64,000 nt of DNA, taken from assembly GCF_900168165.1 (NCBI RefSeq), contig NZ_FUYV01000010.1:62001-126000 (forward strand), in the 5' to 3' direction. Origin of the DNA: Alkalitalea saponilacus (GTDB lineage: Bacteria; Bacteroidota; Bacteroidia; Bacteroidales; Marinilabiliaceae). Below the pieces are notes generated by a model. The model saw nothing but the letters and a program-made list of their open reading frames with translations. It was not told the DNA's origin and did not search any database. Both the position numbers and the translations under genes were made by a program. Shown here in pieces: positions 37,281 through 47,573 of this stretch (position 1 is the first letter of the stretch; each line of letters begins with the position of its first letter).

Positions 37281-37572
37281 ATTTCCCTGACTCTATTTTA
37301 AAATTACGAAATGAAAACCTAATTCTCAAGAGAATTTCATCATTTTCATGACAGATAATGAATGGATTCAACACATAAGCCATGGTTGTTGTTTATAATT
37401 CGCTATTTTATAGGCGGATAGTGTGAGGTTTGCCGGTGTTGTTAAATAGTGAATGTAATAAAGCCGAGAATGCAGTAAACAATGTAATCCGATGGGTTGT
37501 TATTCTGTAGCTGGATTATTTTGCTTATTTTTGAGCAACAAACTTTGAACTGACAAAAATCACTTTTTTATT

Positions 37573-39837
37573 ATGGCTTTTGACATTGATATGATTCGAG
37601 GGGTGTATGCCCGTTACGAAAAAAAAGTTGAGGAGACCAGAAAGCTCCTTAACAGACCGCTTACGTTAACTGAAAAGATTCTCTATACGCATCTTTCCGG
37701 CGAAATGCCTGAGAGTGCTTTCGAGCGAGGAAAGTCTTACGTGGACTTTGCTCCCGACCGTGTAGCTATGCAGGATGCAACAGCTCAAATGGCTTTGTTG
37801 CAATTTATGCAAGCAGGAAGAGATAAGGCGGCTGTCCCTTCTACTGTTCATTGCGACCACCTCATTTTGGCTAAAGATGGTGCTTTGGCGGACTTAAAAG
37901 GTGCGTTAAACATGAATAAGGAGGTGTTTGATTTCCTTTCGTCCGTATCCAATAAGTATGGCATTGGGTTCTGGAAGCCGGGTGCAGGAATCATACATCA
38001 GGTAGTTCTGGAGAATTATGCCTTCCCCGGTGGGATGATGATAGGAACCGATTCACATACTGTTAATGCTGGTGGATTGGGGATGGTTGCCATTGGAGTT
38101 GGTGGTGCCGATGCTGTTGATGTAATGGCCGGTATGCCCTGGGAACTAAAGTTCCCAAAATTGATTGGCGTTAAATTAACCGGAAAATTGAATGGGTGGA
38201 CATCTGCTAAGGATGTTATTCTGAAAGTGGCTGGAATCTTAACTGTTAAAGGAGGTACAGGATGCATTCTTGAGTATTTTGGTGAAGGTGCTAAAAGCTT
38301 GTCTGCCACAGGAAAAGGAACCATTTGTAATATGGGCGCTGAAATTGGTGCAACCACATCCACTTTTGGTTACGATGAGAGCATGGCCGAATATCTAAGA
38401 GGAACCGAGCGTGCCGATGTTGCTGAACTTGCCAACCAGGTGAAAGAACATCTTACCGGTGATGATGAGGTGTATGCCAATCCTGAGAAATATTTCGATC
38501 AGGTGATCGAAATCAATTTATCTGAACTAGAGCCTCATATTAACGGCCCTTTTACCCCCGATAGAGCGACTCCTCTTTCTCAGTTTGCAGAAGAGGTTAA
38601 GAAGAATAACTGGCCAAAAGATTTAGAAGTTGGTTTGATTGGGTCATGTACCAACTCCTCCTATGAAGATATTTCGCGGGCTGCCTCTGTTGCACGTCAG
38701 GCTGTTGATAAAAAGCTTAAGACTAAAGCCGAATTTACCATCACTCCCGGTTCGGAAAAGGTCAGATATACAGTGGAAAGAGATGGGTTCTTAAACGACT
38801 TTGACAAAATTGGAGGTGTGGTGTTGGCGAATGCCTGTGGCCCTTGTATTGGCCAATGGGCTCGTCATACCAACGACCCCAACCGACCCAATTCAATTAT
38901 TACTTCTTTTAACAGAAACTTTGCCAAGCGCAATGATGGTAATCCCAATACGCATGCATTTGTGGCATCTCCCGAAATTGTAACAGCCTTTGCCATTGCC
39001 GGTGATTTGACTTTTAATCCCATGACTGATGCGTTGGTTAACGAAAATGGAGAGCATGTTAAACTGGATGAACCAACAGGTATCCAAATGCCACCAAAGG
39101 GCTTTGATGTGAAGGATGCAGGTTACCAGGCTCCTGCCAAAGATGGCAGCAGCATTGAAGTGGTCGTAGATCCAAAATCAGAAAGATTGCAGCTTTTGAG
39201 TCCCTTCGAGCAATGGGATGGAAACAATATAACAGGACTAAAGCTTCTTATTAAAGCCAAAGGAAAGTGTACCACCGATCATATATCAATGGCTGGTCCC
39301 TGGTTGCGCTTCCGGGGACACCTCGATAATATTTCCAATAATATGCTGACGGGTGCCATCAACTTTTTTAATGATAAATCGGATAGTGTAAAAAATCAGC
39401 TAACCGGAGAGTATGGTGGAGTCCCTCAGGTGCAAAGAGATTATAAAGCCAATGGAATCGGAAGCATTGTAGTGGGCGACCATAACTATGGTGAAGGCTC
39501 ATCACGCGAACATGCGGCCATGGAACCCCGTCATCTGGGAGTCCGCGTTGTTTTGGTGAAAAGCTTTGCCCGGATACACGAAACCAACCTGAAAAAACAG
39601 GGAATGTTGGCCTTGACATTCGAGAATGAAGCAGACTACGATAAAATTCAGGAAGATGATACCATCAGCCTGATTGATCTGGAGTCTTTTGCTCCGGATA
39701 AGCCTGTGACCATAGAACTGCTTCATGCCGACGGTTCAAAGGATTTTATCAAGGCGGTTCATACATACAATCAGCAGCAGATTGAGTGGTTCAGAGCCGG
39801 TTCTGCTCTGAATTTGATAAAATTACAGAACGTCTAA
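37573..39837 (+). CDS. acn: Aconitate hydratase
   Basis: 754 residues, the mitochondrial-type aconitase usual in Bacteroidota. The [4Fe-4S] ligands are in [12 protein letters not shown] and [11 protein letters not shown]. Substrate-binding [21 protein letters not shown] and the C-terminal swivel domain with [18 protein letters not shown] are present. It isomerises citrate to isocitrate in the TCA cycle. Followed by a long-loop inverted repeat. Confidence 0.97.
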   Translation: MAFDIDMIRGVYARYEKKVEETRKLLNRPLTLTEKILYTHLSGEMPESAFERGKSYVDFAPDRVAMQDATAQMALLQFMQAGRDKAAVPSTVHCDHLILAKDGALADLKGALNMNKEVFDFLSSVSNKYGIGFWKPGAGIIHQVVLENYAFPGGMMIGTDSHTVNAGGLGMVAIGVGGADAVDVMAGMPWELKFPKLIGVKLTGKLNGWTSAKDVILKVAGILTVKGGTGCILEYFGEGAKSLSATGKGTICNMGAEIGATTSTFGYDESMAEYLRGTERADVAELANQVKEHLTGDDEVYANPEKYFDQVIEINLSELEPHINGPFTPDRATPLSQFAEEVKKNNWPKDLEVGLIGSCTNSSYEDISRAASVARQAVDKKLKTKAEFTITPGSEKVRYTVERDGFLNDFDKIGGVVLANACGPCIGQWARHTNDPNRPNSIITSFNRNFAKRNDGNPNTHAFVASPEIVTAFAIAGDLTFNPMTDALVNENGEHVKLDEPTGIQMPPKGFDVKDAGYQAPAKDGSSIEVVVDPKSERLQLLSPFEQWDGNNITGLKLLIKAKGKCTTDHISMAGPWLRFRGHLDNISNNMLTGAINFFNDKSDSVKNQLTGEYGGVPQVQRDYKANGIGSIVVGDHNYGEGSSREHAAMEPRHLGVRVVLVKSFARIHETNLKKQGMLALTFENEADYDKIQEDDTISLIDLESFAPDKPVTIELLHADGSKDFIKAVHTYNQQQIEWFRAGSALNLIKLQNV

Positions 39838-39875
39838 GAGAGTTCTGTAATTATGTTTAATTAGACCCATTTTAT

Positions 39876-39960
39876 AACAAAGGTCGCTAAAGCTTATTAA
39901 CTGGTTTGTAAAGACTTTAAGTCTTTGATCCCATTCCACATATTCTTAGCGACCTTTGTT
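39876..39960. terminator. Long-loop inverted repeat after the aconitase gene
   Basis: Perfect 15-bp arms AACAAAGGTCGCTAA (39876-39890) and TTAGCGACCTTTGTT (39946-39960) 55 bp apart, with an inner stem AAAGACT/AGTCTTT (about 39910-39926). It lies between the converging aconitase and radical-SAM genes and likely ends one or both. Confidence 0.6.
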
Positions 39961-39974
39961 GGTATAAATATAAC

Positions 39975-41039
39975 TCATCCTCCTTGCAAAACCACATTGG
40001 TTAAGCCTGCTTTTTGAGCTGCGGCAATTGCCTCAGTGTACTCTTCTCTTGTTATTCTTCTGCTGATCTCTGGAAATTGATTGGCCTTGAAAACCGGGGT
40101 GTATTGTGACATCAGGTTGATGTATGTCTCTTTTGGAAGATTCTCTCCAATCCAATGCAAGACTTTATCGGTGCGTGCTGCATTATTAGGCATTACCAAA
40201 TGCCGTACCATCAAACCTCTGTGCATAAGGCCTGTGGCTGGATCGGGTTTGGCGACTCCTGTTTGCCTTTGCATTTCCAAAAAGGCTTTTTGAGTTGTTT
40301 CCGGATAACACACTGCCCCGGGTGAGAATCTGTCGGAGGCCTGAGAATCAAAATATTTAAAATCGGCCAGATAAATATCTACAATGCCGTCGAGAAGCCT
40401 CAGCACTTCAAGTTTTTCCCATCCGCAAGTGTTGTAAACAATTGGCAGACGCAAACCCTTACCTGCTGCTATATCAACCGCTTCAACTATATGTGGAACA
40501 TAGTGTGACGGAGTAACAAGGTTTACATTATGGCAGCCCATCTCTTGTAGTCGCAACATGGAATTTGCAAGAAAATCGACCGATTGCCGACGGCCGCGCC
40601 CTTTTTGACTGATATCGTAATTAATGCAAAAAACACATAACAAAGAGCAGTTGGTAAAGAAAATGGTGCCGGAGCCATTCTGACCCACCAGTTCCCTTTC
40701 TTCTCCAAAGTGAGGTGTTACTGAGGATATCTCGAGATTCGAGTTGGCATTGCAGTCACCTCTTCTGCCTCTGAAACGTTCTGTTTCACACTCGCGCGGA
40801 CAAAGGGTACAGCGACGCATCATTTGATTAAGAATGGCCACACGCTTTCGCAATTCGCCTTTTCTATGCAAATCAATGTATGTGGGAGTAAAATTTATGG
40901 TGGCTCCACTCCTTGCATCGTTTCTTTTCATAGAACTAACTCCTCCATAAATGTCAGCCGGCATCAGCATCAGTGAACCCAACCCCATACCTGCAAGCCT
41001 GACAAAATTCCTCCTGTCTAAATTGCTTCTACATCTCAT
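39975..41039 (-). CDS. Radical SAM protein of the PflA family with a twin-arginine-like signal
   Basis: 354 residues. The radical SAM cluster motif is C-X3-C-X2-C (CSLLCVFC, Cys131/135/138). Upstream Cys residues (CTLCPREC, about 77-84) match the extra-cluster region of PflA-like activating enzymes. Residues 1-32 carry DRRNFVRLAG followed by a hydrophobic stretch (MGLGSLMLMPADI), resembling a Tat signal. The substrate is unknown. Export of a radical SAM enzyme would be unusual; the pattern could be a Tat-like accident, or the enzyme may be assembled with its Fe-S cluster before export. Confidence 0.85.
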   Translation of the reverse strand: MRCRSNLDRRNFVRLAGMGLGSLMLMPADIYGGVSSMKRNDARSGATINFTPTYIDLHRKGELRKRVAILNQMMRRCTLCPRECETERFRGRRGDCNANSNLEISSVTPHFGEERELVGQNGSGTIFFTNCSLLCVFCINYDISQKGRGRRQSVDFLANSMLRLQEMGCHNVNLVTPSHYVPHIVEAVDIAAGKGLRLPIVYNTCGWEKLEVLRLLDGIVDIYLADFKYFDSQASDRFSPGAVCYPETTQKAFLEMQRQTGVAKPDPATGLMHRGLMVRHLVMPNNAARTDKVLHWIGENLPKETYINLMSQYTPVFKANQFPEISRRITREEYTEAIAAAQKAGLTNVVLQGG

Positions 41040-41698
41040 CTTCTATCGTTTTATATGACCCATCCACTAATATAATGCAAAACAGAATGCCTGTCAATTC
41101 ATTGACCCATTTTTGAAATGTGAAATCTAATCTTAAAAAGATTGTAGTTCTAAACTCCATATACTCAAATTACTTTTTGAAAAGCTTATGACTTATGAGA
41201 CAAACCCTAAACAGGAAGTCCATATAAATTTCTTAGTGCACTCTGTGTCTGCTTTGTTCTCTTTGTGGTTACAACCTTATGAGCCTTATGTGGTTTAAAT
41301 TGCACACCTACGGCGTGCTTTTTTCTATGAAACATTCTGATCTATCAATCTTTGCCACCTATGGCGGCATCTCATTTATTCCGTAGTACGGAATTCCATT
41401 CAATACATTCAGCATATTCCATTTCACGGAACAAGGTTGCACTTCGCTTCCGGTTTCCGGTCTGCGATTTCCTGCCTCCTGTTCACCCTCCAACTATAAG
41501 CTCTCAGATCTTCCTTCCCCCGTTAATTATAGTTAAACGGTATGGCATATAAATTAAGCTTATTTGATAATCCCCTTCAAAAATTCTATATTTGAGGTAG
41601 AGAATAACAAAAGAATTCCACAGACGTGCATGTACGTCAATTATAAAATCGACATTGGTTTTACATGCGAAACCGGTCAAACTAATTTTAATATCATC
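41040..41698. other. Intergenic region between the radical SAM and Dps genes
   Basis: About 660 bp. Holds a phrase of the CTCTGTG/CTTTGTGG vocabulary (about 41230-41300), a palindrome ATTCCGTA-G-TACGGAAT (41378-41394) and AT-rich sequence. The long frames here have no supporting features. The Dps start is at 41699. Confidence 0.45.
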
Positions 41699-42175
41699 AT
41701 GAAAAAAATAAGTGAACTTTTAGGATTAAAAGCAAACGAAGCAGCTCAATTGGGTGAAAAACTAAATGAGCTATTGGCTAACTACCAGATGTTTTACCAA
41801 AACCTGAGAGGTTTTCACTGGAACATTAAAGGTGAAAAATTCTTTGAATTGCATGCCAAATTTGAAGAGTTGTACGACGATGCGGTAATGAAAGTTGATG
41901 AAATCGCTGAGCGCATCCTTACATTAGGTGTGACTCCCTATCATACTTTTACCGATTACTTGAAAGTTAGTTCAATTAAAGAGGCAAAGAACCTTTCTGA
42001 TGGGGTGGCCACCACCGAGGCTACACTGGAAAATCTATCCACTCTTATCAAACTGGAAAGAGATATTCTACCTTTAGCCCAAGAGGCCGGTGATGAGGGA
42101 ACACTTACCTTGTTAACCGACTACATTACGCAACAGGAAAAAGTTGTTTGGATGTTGGCTTCTTCTTTAAAATAG
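41699..42175 (+). CDS. dps: Dps-family ferritin-like DNA-binding protein
   Basis: 158 residues from the ATG at 41699; the in-frame extension to 41564 has no Dps-like residues and is probably untranslated. Ferroxidase residues: His in NLRGFHWNIKG, His in FELHAKFEELYDDAVMKVDE, with the Dps Asp/Glu pair in the same helix. It stores iron and protects DNA against oxidative stress. It ends before a strong terminator. Confidence 0.93.
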   Translation: MKKISELLGLKANEAAQLGEKLNELLANYQMFYQNLRGFHWNIKGEKFFELHAKFEELYDDAVMKVDEIAERILTLGVTPYHTFTDYLKVSSIKEAKNLSDGVATTEATLENLSTLIKLERDILPLAQEAGDEGTLTLLTDYITQQEKVVWMLASSLK

Positions 42176-42194
42176 AGCTATAACTGAATTCATG

Positions 42195-42228
42195 AAAAAG
42201 CGTGAAAGTTTTAACTTTCACGCTTTTT
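42195..42228 (+). terminator. Intrinsic terminator of the dps gene
   Basis: Arms AAAAAGCGTGAAAGTT and AACTTTCACGCTTTTT around TT, followed by further T. Confidence 0.85.
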
Positions 42229-42367
42229 TTATACCGTGGCAGATATGAAATCTTTGTAACTGTTTGGCTTTAGTTTCTAAAATATAAAATAGATGCGTCA
42301 AAAGGGTTCAGGACTATGAGTTTTTTTAGCGTCTCTGCGTTTATCTGGTGGCAGAGCGTTGTCCAGG

Positions 42368-43528
42368 CTAAAAAGCTTCTCTCAACGAAATGTACATTCC
42401 ATGATGTCCATCAGATGAGAATCCAACATCAAATCGAATGTTTAGTGGTTCATCCGGCAAAATTCTGAACCTTAAACCACCGCCGGCAGAGATTATACCA
42501 TCTTCAAAATCCACCTTGAATGAATTCTCTACAACTCCTGCTTCTGCAAAAACAACAAAGCCAAATCGCCACCATAGTGGGTTTCGGAACTCCCCGCGAA
42601 CAAGCTGAATGCTGTTGTCGATAATCCTGCGTGAGTGGCCGGTTCCCCGCAACCGGTCGGTGCCTCCAAGATTGGGAAGTGAAAAAAACGGGACATCTCC
42701 TGTAGCGTTTTCAGTGAAATATTGAAATGCGAAGGTCGATTTACCTTTATTTGTGTAGTACCTCACATCTGTTAACCATTTATTGAAATCAAAATCGGAG
42801 CCTAACATCTGATGATGAAATATTCCTGATGTGGTTATGAGCCATCCTTGCCGGGGAAACAACACATGGTCGCGCGAATCAAAAAGAATTGACGGACCTG
42901 TACCTGCGATGAACCCTCCTTTCAGTCCGGTTACCTCCGGAAATTCTGTTTGCCAGTTGTTGTTCTGATTTAATATGGAAGTAATTATCCCGGTATGAAA
43001 ATACCGGGTTAATTGTCTGTGAATTTGAGCTTCCCACGTTATCCGGCGCAATTTGAATTCAATGTTCTGGAATAAGGATTCTGTAGAATGTGCATCCCAA
43101 TATCTGTCATATAGACTCAAATAGCTGAATTTTGAATGTATTTGCCAGTTTTCAGAAAAAAACCACTCCAAATCACTCTTAACTTCAAACATTTTTTTTG
43201 TGGATACCTGCAAGGATGCCGATAGTGTGTTTATTCTCGTTTGATTTTGATGGATGCTGAATTCATCCATCCAACTGAGGACCGGCATAATGCCTGCTTC
43301 AAGTCCTGTTCTTTGGGAATATCCGCCCGATGGATAAAAAACCAGTACATAATTCTCCTTCTCAAAGGTGAGATAATCCAAAAGTTTTTCACCAAATTGT
43401 ATTAGGCTGTTTTGATGATAGATAGAGTCTTCCTGTGCCGTGTTAGGAGGTTGAGCATTGATGTTTGCTTTTAAAAAAAGCAAACAGATTGCTGACAGTA
43501 AGAGCAAATTAATCCGGCGAATGCTCAT
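42368..43528 (-). CDS. Outer-membrane protein of the BamA/Omp85 surface-antigen type
   Basis: 386 residues from the ATG at 43528; earlier in-frame ATGs (43609) precede it but the signal peptide [20 protein letters not shown] begins here. Mature residues resemble the barrel domain of the D15/Omp85 surface antigens: alternating amphipathic strands and the C-terminal [25 protein letters not shown]. No POTRA domain is present, so it is a short, barrel-only member. The function is unknown. Confidence 0.8.
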
Positions 43529-43654
43529 TCTTTTAAAAATTTGAAACCATAATGTGTTTATTGCGTTATGCATTAATAAAAACGCAATAGAGCAACGATT
43601 TTTTCGCATATTTAATGCAATAATAGTAATTTTGATCTACTCAAAACTAACTTT

Positions 43655-44194
43655 ATGATCTATTTTTTCAGAGCCATAAGCAACGAATCTGATGATTTTA
43701 TTTTAGATATAGCCATTGACAGTAAATCATCCTTCTTAGATTTGCATCAGTTCATTCAGCAAAAGCTTAATTTTGATCCGGCCCAAATGACCTCCTTTTT
43801 TCTTACTGACGAGAATTGGAATAAGGAGCAGGAAATTACACTGATTGACATGATGGAGGAGGAGGGAACGATTCTGGTAATGGATAAGGTTCGACTTGAG
43901 GATCTGATTACCGATACAAAACAAAGAGTTTTATATGCCTTTGATTTGTTTGCCGAACGAGTATTGTTTATGGAGTTGACTAATATCGACGGTGGCAACC
44001 TTAAAGAACCTGTCTGCACTCGCATGGAAGGAACTCCTCCGCCACAGTTTTCCAAAGAAGGCTTTAATTTTGATGATGCTCTGGAAGCTGATGCCTTTTT
44101 GTCTGACGACGACATGGACGATATCATCAGGGAGGGAGGAGATTTTCCAGAGGATTTATCGGACGAAGATTTCGATCCGGATGAATTTTACTAG
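43655..44194 (+). CDS. Protein of the pRiA4b ORF-3-like family
   Basis: 179 residues. The N-terminus MIYFFRAISNESDDFILDIA and the LHQFIQQKLNFDPAQMTSFF pattern match the family named from plasmid pRiA4b ORF-3; the C-terminal third is strongly acidic (about 136-179, DDMDDII, DLSDEDFDPDEF). The family is common in Bacteroidota but the function is not established. Confidence 0.85.
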   Translation: MIYFFRAISNESDDFILDIAIDSKSSFLDLHQFIQQKLNFDPAQMTSFFLTDENWNKEQEITLIDMMEEEGTILVMDKVRLEDLITDTKQRVLYAFDLFAERVLFMELTNIDGGNLKEPVCTRMEGTPPPQFSKEGFNFDDALEADAFLSDDDMDDIIREGGDFPEDLSDEDFDPDEFY

Positions 44195-44411
44195 TGTAAA
44201 GTCAATCATAAATAATGGGTTAGAATAGTATGTTTAGCGGTTCCCCTTGGTGGTTAGGGGGGAGCGAGGGAGGTAATTCAGATTTGATTCGAAACTAGGA
44301 CATAAATTGCATGTTTGCATTTCGTTTTACGAAAATTGTAAAGGCATTAAACTCAATAAATCTAAAACTCTGAATGTTTTATAATCTGTTTAAAATGAGT
44401 AAAGGGTAATT

Positions 44412-45317
44412 ATGTCAAAGTTGATGGTGGTTTTAACCGGTCCTACCGGAATTGGAAAAACCAAGGTTTGTATAGAGTTGGCAGAGCGATATAGAAGTGA
44501 AATCATTTCCGCAGACTCCCGTCAGATTTTCAGAGAAATTCCAATAGGAACAGCTGCACCTGGGAAAGAGGAGCAGGCTCTTGTTCCGCATCACCTGATA
44601 GGATTTAAGTCGATATTTGATTATTATAACGCTTTCGAATTTGAGCAGGATGCATTAAAAATTGTGATGGAGCTTTTTAAAAAGCACCACGTGCTTTTTA
44701 TGGTGGGAGGCTCCATGATGTACATTGATGCTTTTTGTAATGGTATTGATGAGTTGCCTACTGTTGATCCCGAATTACGACAGGAGTTGCAGGAAAAGCT
44801 CAATACCGAAGGCATTGAGTCTATCAGGCAGCAATTGAAAATTTTGGATCCTGATTTTTACCAACAGGTTGACCTTAAAAACCCCAAAAGGGTGGTTCAT
44901 GCAGTTGAAATTTGCCTTATGACCGGTAAACCTTACTCTTCATTACGTACTGCTCCAAAAAAGAAGCGTCCGTTTTCAATTTTGAAAATTGGCTTAAATA
45001 TGGAGCGAGCAGAGCTTTACAACCGCATAAATTCACGTGTGTTGCAAATGGTAGATGAAGGTTTGCTTAAGGAGGTCGAAGCGTTGATTGAGCACCAGCA
45101 TTTGAACGCTCTGAATACCGTAGGATATAAAGAGCTTTTTGCTTCGTTTAACGGAGAGTACTCTACCGAAAAAGCCATAGAACTGATACAACGCAATTCG
45201 CGACACTACGCAAAGAAGCAACTCTCGTGGTTCCGGCGCGATGCAGAAATGCAATGGTTTCATCCGGGTGAAATCAATGAAATTGCCAGGTTGATTGATA
45301 AGAATCTCTCCCTTTGA
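44412..45317 (+). CDS. miaA: tRNA dimethylallyltransferase MiaA
   Basis: 301 residues. P-loop GPTGIGKTK (about 10-18), the ISADSRQIFREIPIGTAAP loop, and MVGGSMMYIDAFCNGIDELP. The enzyme transfers dimethylallyl from DMAPP to A37 of tRNAs that read U-starting codons. C-terminal helices SRHYAKKQLSWFRRD match the tRNA-binding end of MiaA. Confidence 0.96.
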   Translation: MSKLMVVLTGPTGIGKTKVCIELAERYRSEIISADSRQIFREIPIGTAAPGKEEQALVPHHLIGFKSIFDYYNAFEFEQDALKIVMELFKKHHVLFMVGGSMMYIDAFCNGIDELPTVDPELRQELQEKLNTEGIESIRQQLKILDPDFYQQVDLKNPKRVVHAVEICLMTGKPYSSLRTAPKKKRPFSILKIGLNMERAELYNRINSRVLQMVDEGLLKEVEALIEHQHLNALNTVGYKELFASFNGEYSTEKAIELIQRNSRHYAKKQLSWFRRDAEMQWFHPGEINEIARLIDKNLSL

Positions 45318-45360
45318 AAAAAATGTGTTTTGGTTCTTAAAAAGAATTATATTTGTATTG

Positions 45361-45430
45361 AAGCCGATGCCGGATAATTATTAATCTTTCTTACGGTTTA
45401 CAAACAAAATCCCCGGCATCGGCTTTTTAA
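45361..45430 (+). terminator. Long-loop stem with T-run between miaA and the Nudix gene
   Basis: Perfect 13-bp arms AAGCCGATGCCGG (45361-45373) and CCGGCATCGGCTT (45413-45425), 39 bp apart, followed by TTTAA. It can end the miaA transcript. A TATATTTG box (45348-45355) directly before the left arm raises the alternative of an independent short RNA or a leader for the Nudix gene that starts 11 bp later. Confidence 0.6.
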
Positions 45431-45440
45431 CTCTGTTTTC

Positions 45441-45890
45441 GTGAAGCAGCAATTTACAATACGTGTTTATGGTATCTGCATTCGTAATGGGAATGTACTG
45501 TTGTCTGATGAGATTTTTAAAGACATCAGGATGACCAAGTTTCCGGGAGGTGGACTCAAATTTGGAGAGGGAACCAAAGCTTGTTTGCAGCGGGAAATCA
45601 ATGAGGAATTCGGCCTTGAGGCCGAAATTCTTGAACACTTTTATACAACAGATTATTTTCAACCGGCAAAATTTTTTGAAAACACCCAGCTTATCAGTAT
45701 CTACTATAAAATGGAAATACCCGGATTGCCGAAATTGCCGATTTGCTCCGAGCCTTTTGTTGCTGACAATGAATTACCCCAAATATTGAGATGGATGCCT
45801 CTGAAAGATTTGGATAAAAACCACCTGACCTTTGCCATTGACCAAAAGGTGGCCGGATATTTAACAGGTAACGTGAGCAACCAAATGTAA
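45441..45890 (+). CDS. Nudix hydrolase
   Basis: 149 residues from a GTG start. The Nudix box runs from GGGLKFGEGTKACLQREINE to EFG (about 35-57), matching GX5EX7REUXEEXGU. FTIRVYGICIRNGNVLLSDE begins the domain. The substrate (a nucleoside diphosphate linked to a moiety X) cannot be told from sequence. Its 3' end overlaps the end of the convergent methyltransferase gene by 30 bp. Confidence 0.9.
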   Translation: MKQQFTIRVYGICIRNGNVLLSDEIFKDIRMTKFPGGGLKFGEGTKACLQREINEEFGLEAEILEHFYTTDYFQPAKFFENTQLISIYYKMEIPGLPKLPICSEPFVADNELPQILRWMPLKDLDKNHLTFAIDQKVAGYLTGNVSNQM

Positions 45891-46589
45891 TGACTGCTGA
45901 CGGAGTGGACTACCGTCGAAACCCCCATAATACTTTGCTGTTAAAAAACCAGCTTCGTTAAGCAACTTGTTTAATAGTTCCTGGCGGAGTGGATATAGCG
46001 GAACACTATTAATGATGGTGCTTTTGGTCTCCTTTATTGTCAAAATGGTTTTGAAATTAATCAGTTCATCCTGTTCGCGGAGTTCGTATCTGCGGTCGAA
46101 TTTAATATAATCGTTTTCAATTAACGGGAGGCTTTCAATGCCAAAATCAAGAATGTAGTCATAATTGATAATTTGAAGAATGAGATTCCCTCCCGGCTTC
46201 AAAACCTGAATACACTGATTGAAAAAGGAGAGCATGTCTTTGGGTTTCTGAAGATGCACAAGGGTGTTCCCAATGCAACTGATGGCGTCCAGTGAAAATG
46301 ATTCTACAATTGAACCGGTTTTCAACATGTCTCCCTGAATGTATTCAATATTGGAGCACGATGAGCTCTTTTTTCTGGCTACATTAAGCAATTCTTCGTC
46401 CAGATCAATTCCAGTGACCTTATTTGTATTGGCAGCCATGCCAATGCAAAGATTGCCTGTTGCACATCCTATTTCAGCAATGTGTTTGCCTGCGAATCCA
46501 TTTACGGCATTTTCAATAAACTTAACCTGTGCCGGCGAACCGGGGAAAATATGGTCGTACCACTTTGCTATACTTTGATAAAACTGCAT
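45861..46589 (-). CDS. Class I SAM-dependent methyltransferase
   Basis: 242 residues. SAM-binding motif I is HIAEIGCATGNLCIGMA (about 35-50), followed by VTGIDLDEELLNVARKK and DAISCIGNTLVHLQKPKDML. Substrate unknown. It is the last gene of a minus-strand run with the glycosyltransferase and the DUF4199 gene. Confidence 0.9.
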   Translation of the reverse strand: MQFYQSIAKWYDHIFPGSPAQVKFIENAVNGFAGKHIAEIGCATGNLCIGMAANTNKVTGIDLDEELLNVARKKSSSCSNIEYIQGDMLKTGSIVESFSLDAISCIGNTLVHLQKPKDMLSFFNQCIQVLKPGGNLILQIINYDYILDFGIESLPLIENDYIKFDRRYELREQDELINFKTILTIKETKSTIINSVPLYPLRQELLNKLLNEAGFLTAKYYGGFDGSPLRQQSLHLVAHVTC

Positions 46590-46592
46590 CTT

Positions 46593-47573
46593 TTAATCCG
46601 ATGTTTTTTGTTTAATTTGATATTCATTTCTGTCCGGTCGCATTCTGCTTACAAGTTCAGCAATAAACCCGGTCATGAACAGTTGTGTTCCCAGAATCAT
46701 ACAAGTAAGGCTGATGTAAAAGTAAGGACTATCAGTCACTCTTGGTGCCTCCACGTTGAAATAAACAAACCAGAGTTTTCTTATCCCAAGCCAAAGAGCA
46801 GAGAAGAATCCCACCGTAAAAGTCAGTGTTCCAAGACTTCCGAACAGATGCATGGGCCGGTCGCCAAATTTTGAGATAAACATTACCGATAACAAATCCA
46901 GAAAACCCTTAATAAATCGCTCTATTCCAAATTTGGTAACTCCATATTTCCTCTCCCGGTGCATTACTACCTTTTCCCCAATTCTTGAAAAACCCGCTCT
47001 TTTAGCGAGTATAGGAATGTATCGATGCATTTCGCCATAAACTTCGATATTTTTAATCACGTTGCCATGGTATGCTTTGAGTCCGCAATTAAAATCATGC
47101 AGTTTAATGCCGGATACCATTCGCGCAGTGTAGTTAAATAATTTACTGGGGATGGTCTTTCCCAATGGATCGTAGCGCTTTTTCTTCCATCCGCTTACCA
47201 GCTGGTAATCATTCTCTTTTATTAATTTGTAGAGTTCGGGTATTTCATCTGGATTATCCTGAAGGTCGGCATCCATGGTGATTACCACTTCTCCGGCTGC
47301 TTCTCTGAAACCGCAGTTGAGTGCGGCCGATTTTCCATAGTTTCGACGAAAAGAGATGCCCTTTAGATGGCTGTAGTCTTTTGTCAACTCCTGAATGACC
47401 GCCCAAGAGCGATCACTGCTTCCATCATCAATTAAAATAATTTCGAAGGCATCTACCAATGATTTACAAACGCGGTCTACCCATTCAACCAGCTCTGGCA
47501 ATGACTCCTCCTCATTAAAAAGCGGAACAACTACTGAAAGTTCTTTTGAAAATTTGATTTCGTTATTGTACAT
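46593..47573 (-). CDS. Membrane-bound family 2 glycosyltransferase (DPM1/GtrB-like)
   Basis: 326 residues. GT-A domain with VVPLFNEEESLPELVEW, IILIDDGSSDRSW and VITMDADLQDNP (the DXD-like motif), then two C-terminal membrane helices (about 232-255 and 272-300). Such enzymes use a nucleotide sugar and a polyprenyl phosphate acceptor. It overlaps the DUF4199 gene by 11 bp. Confidence 0.92.
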   Translation of the reverse strand: MYNNEIKFSKELSVVVPLFNEEESLPELVEWVDRVCKSLVDAFEIILIDDGSSDRSWAVIQELTKDYSHLKGISFRRNYGKSAALNCGFREAAGEVVITMDADLQDNPDEIPELYKLIKENDYQLVSGWKKKRYDPLGKTIPSKLFNYTARMVSGIKLHDFNCGLKAYHGNVIKNIEVYGEMHRYIPILAKRAGFSRIGEKVVMHRERKYGVTKFGIERFIKGFLDLLSVMFISKFGDRPMHLFGSLGTLTFTVGFFSALWLGIRKLWFVYFNVEAPRVTDSPYFYISLTCMILGTQLFMTGFIAELVSRMRPDRNEYQIKQKTSD

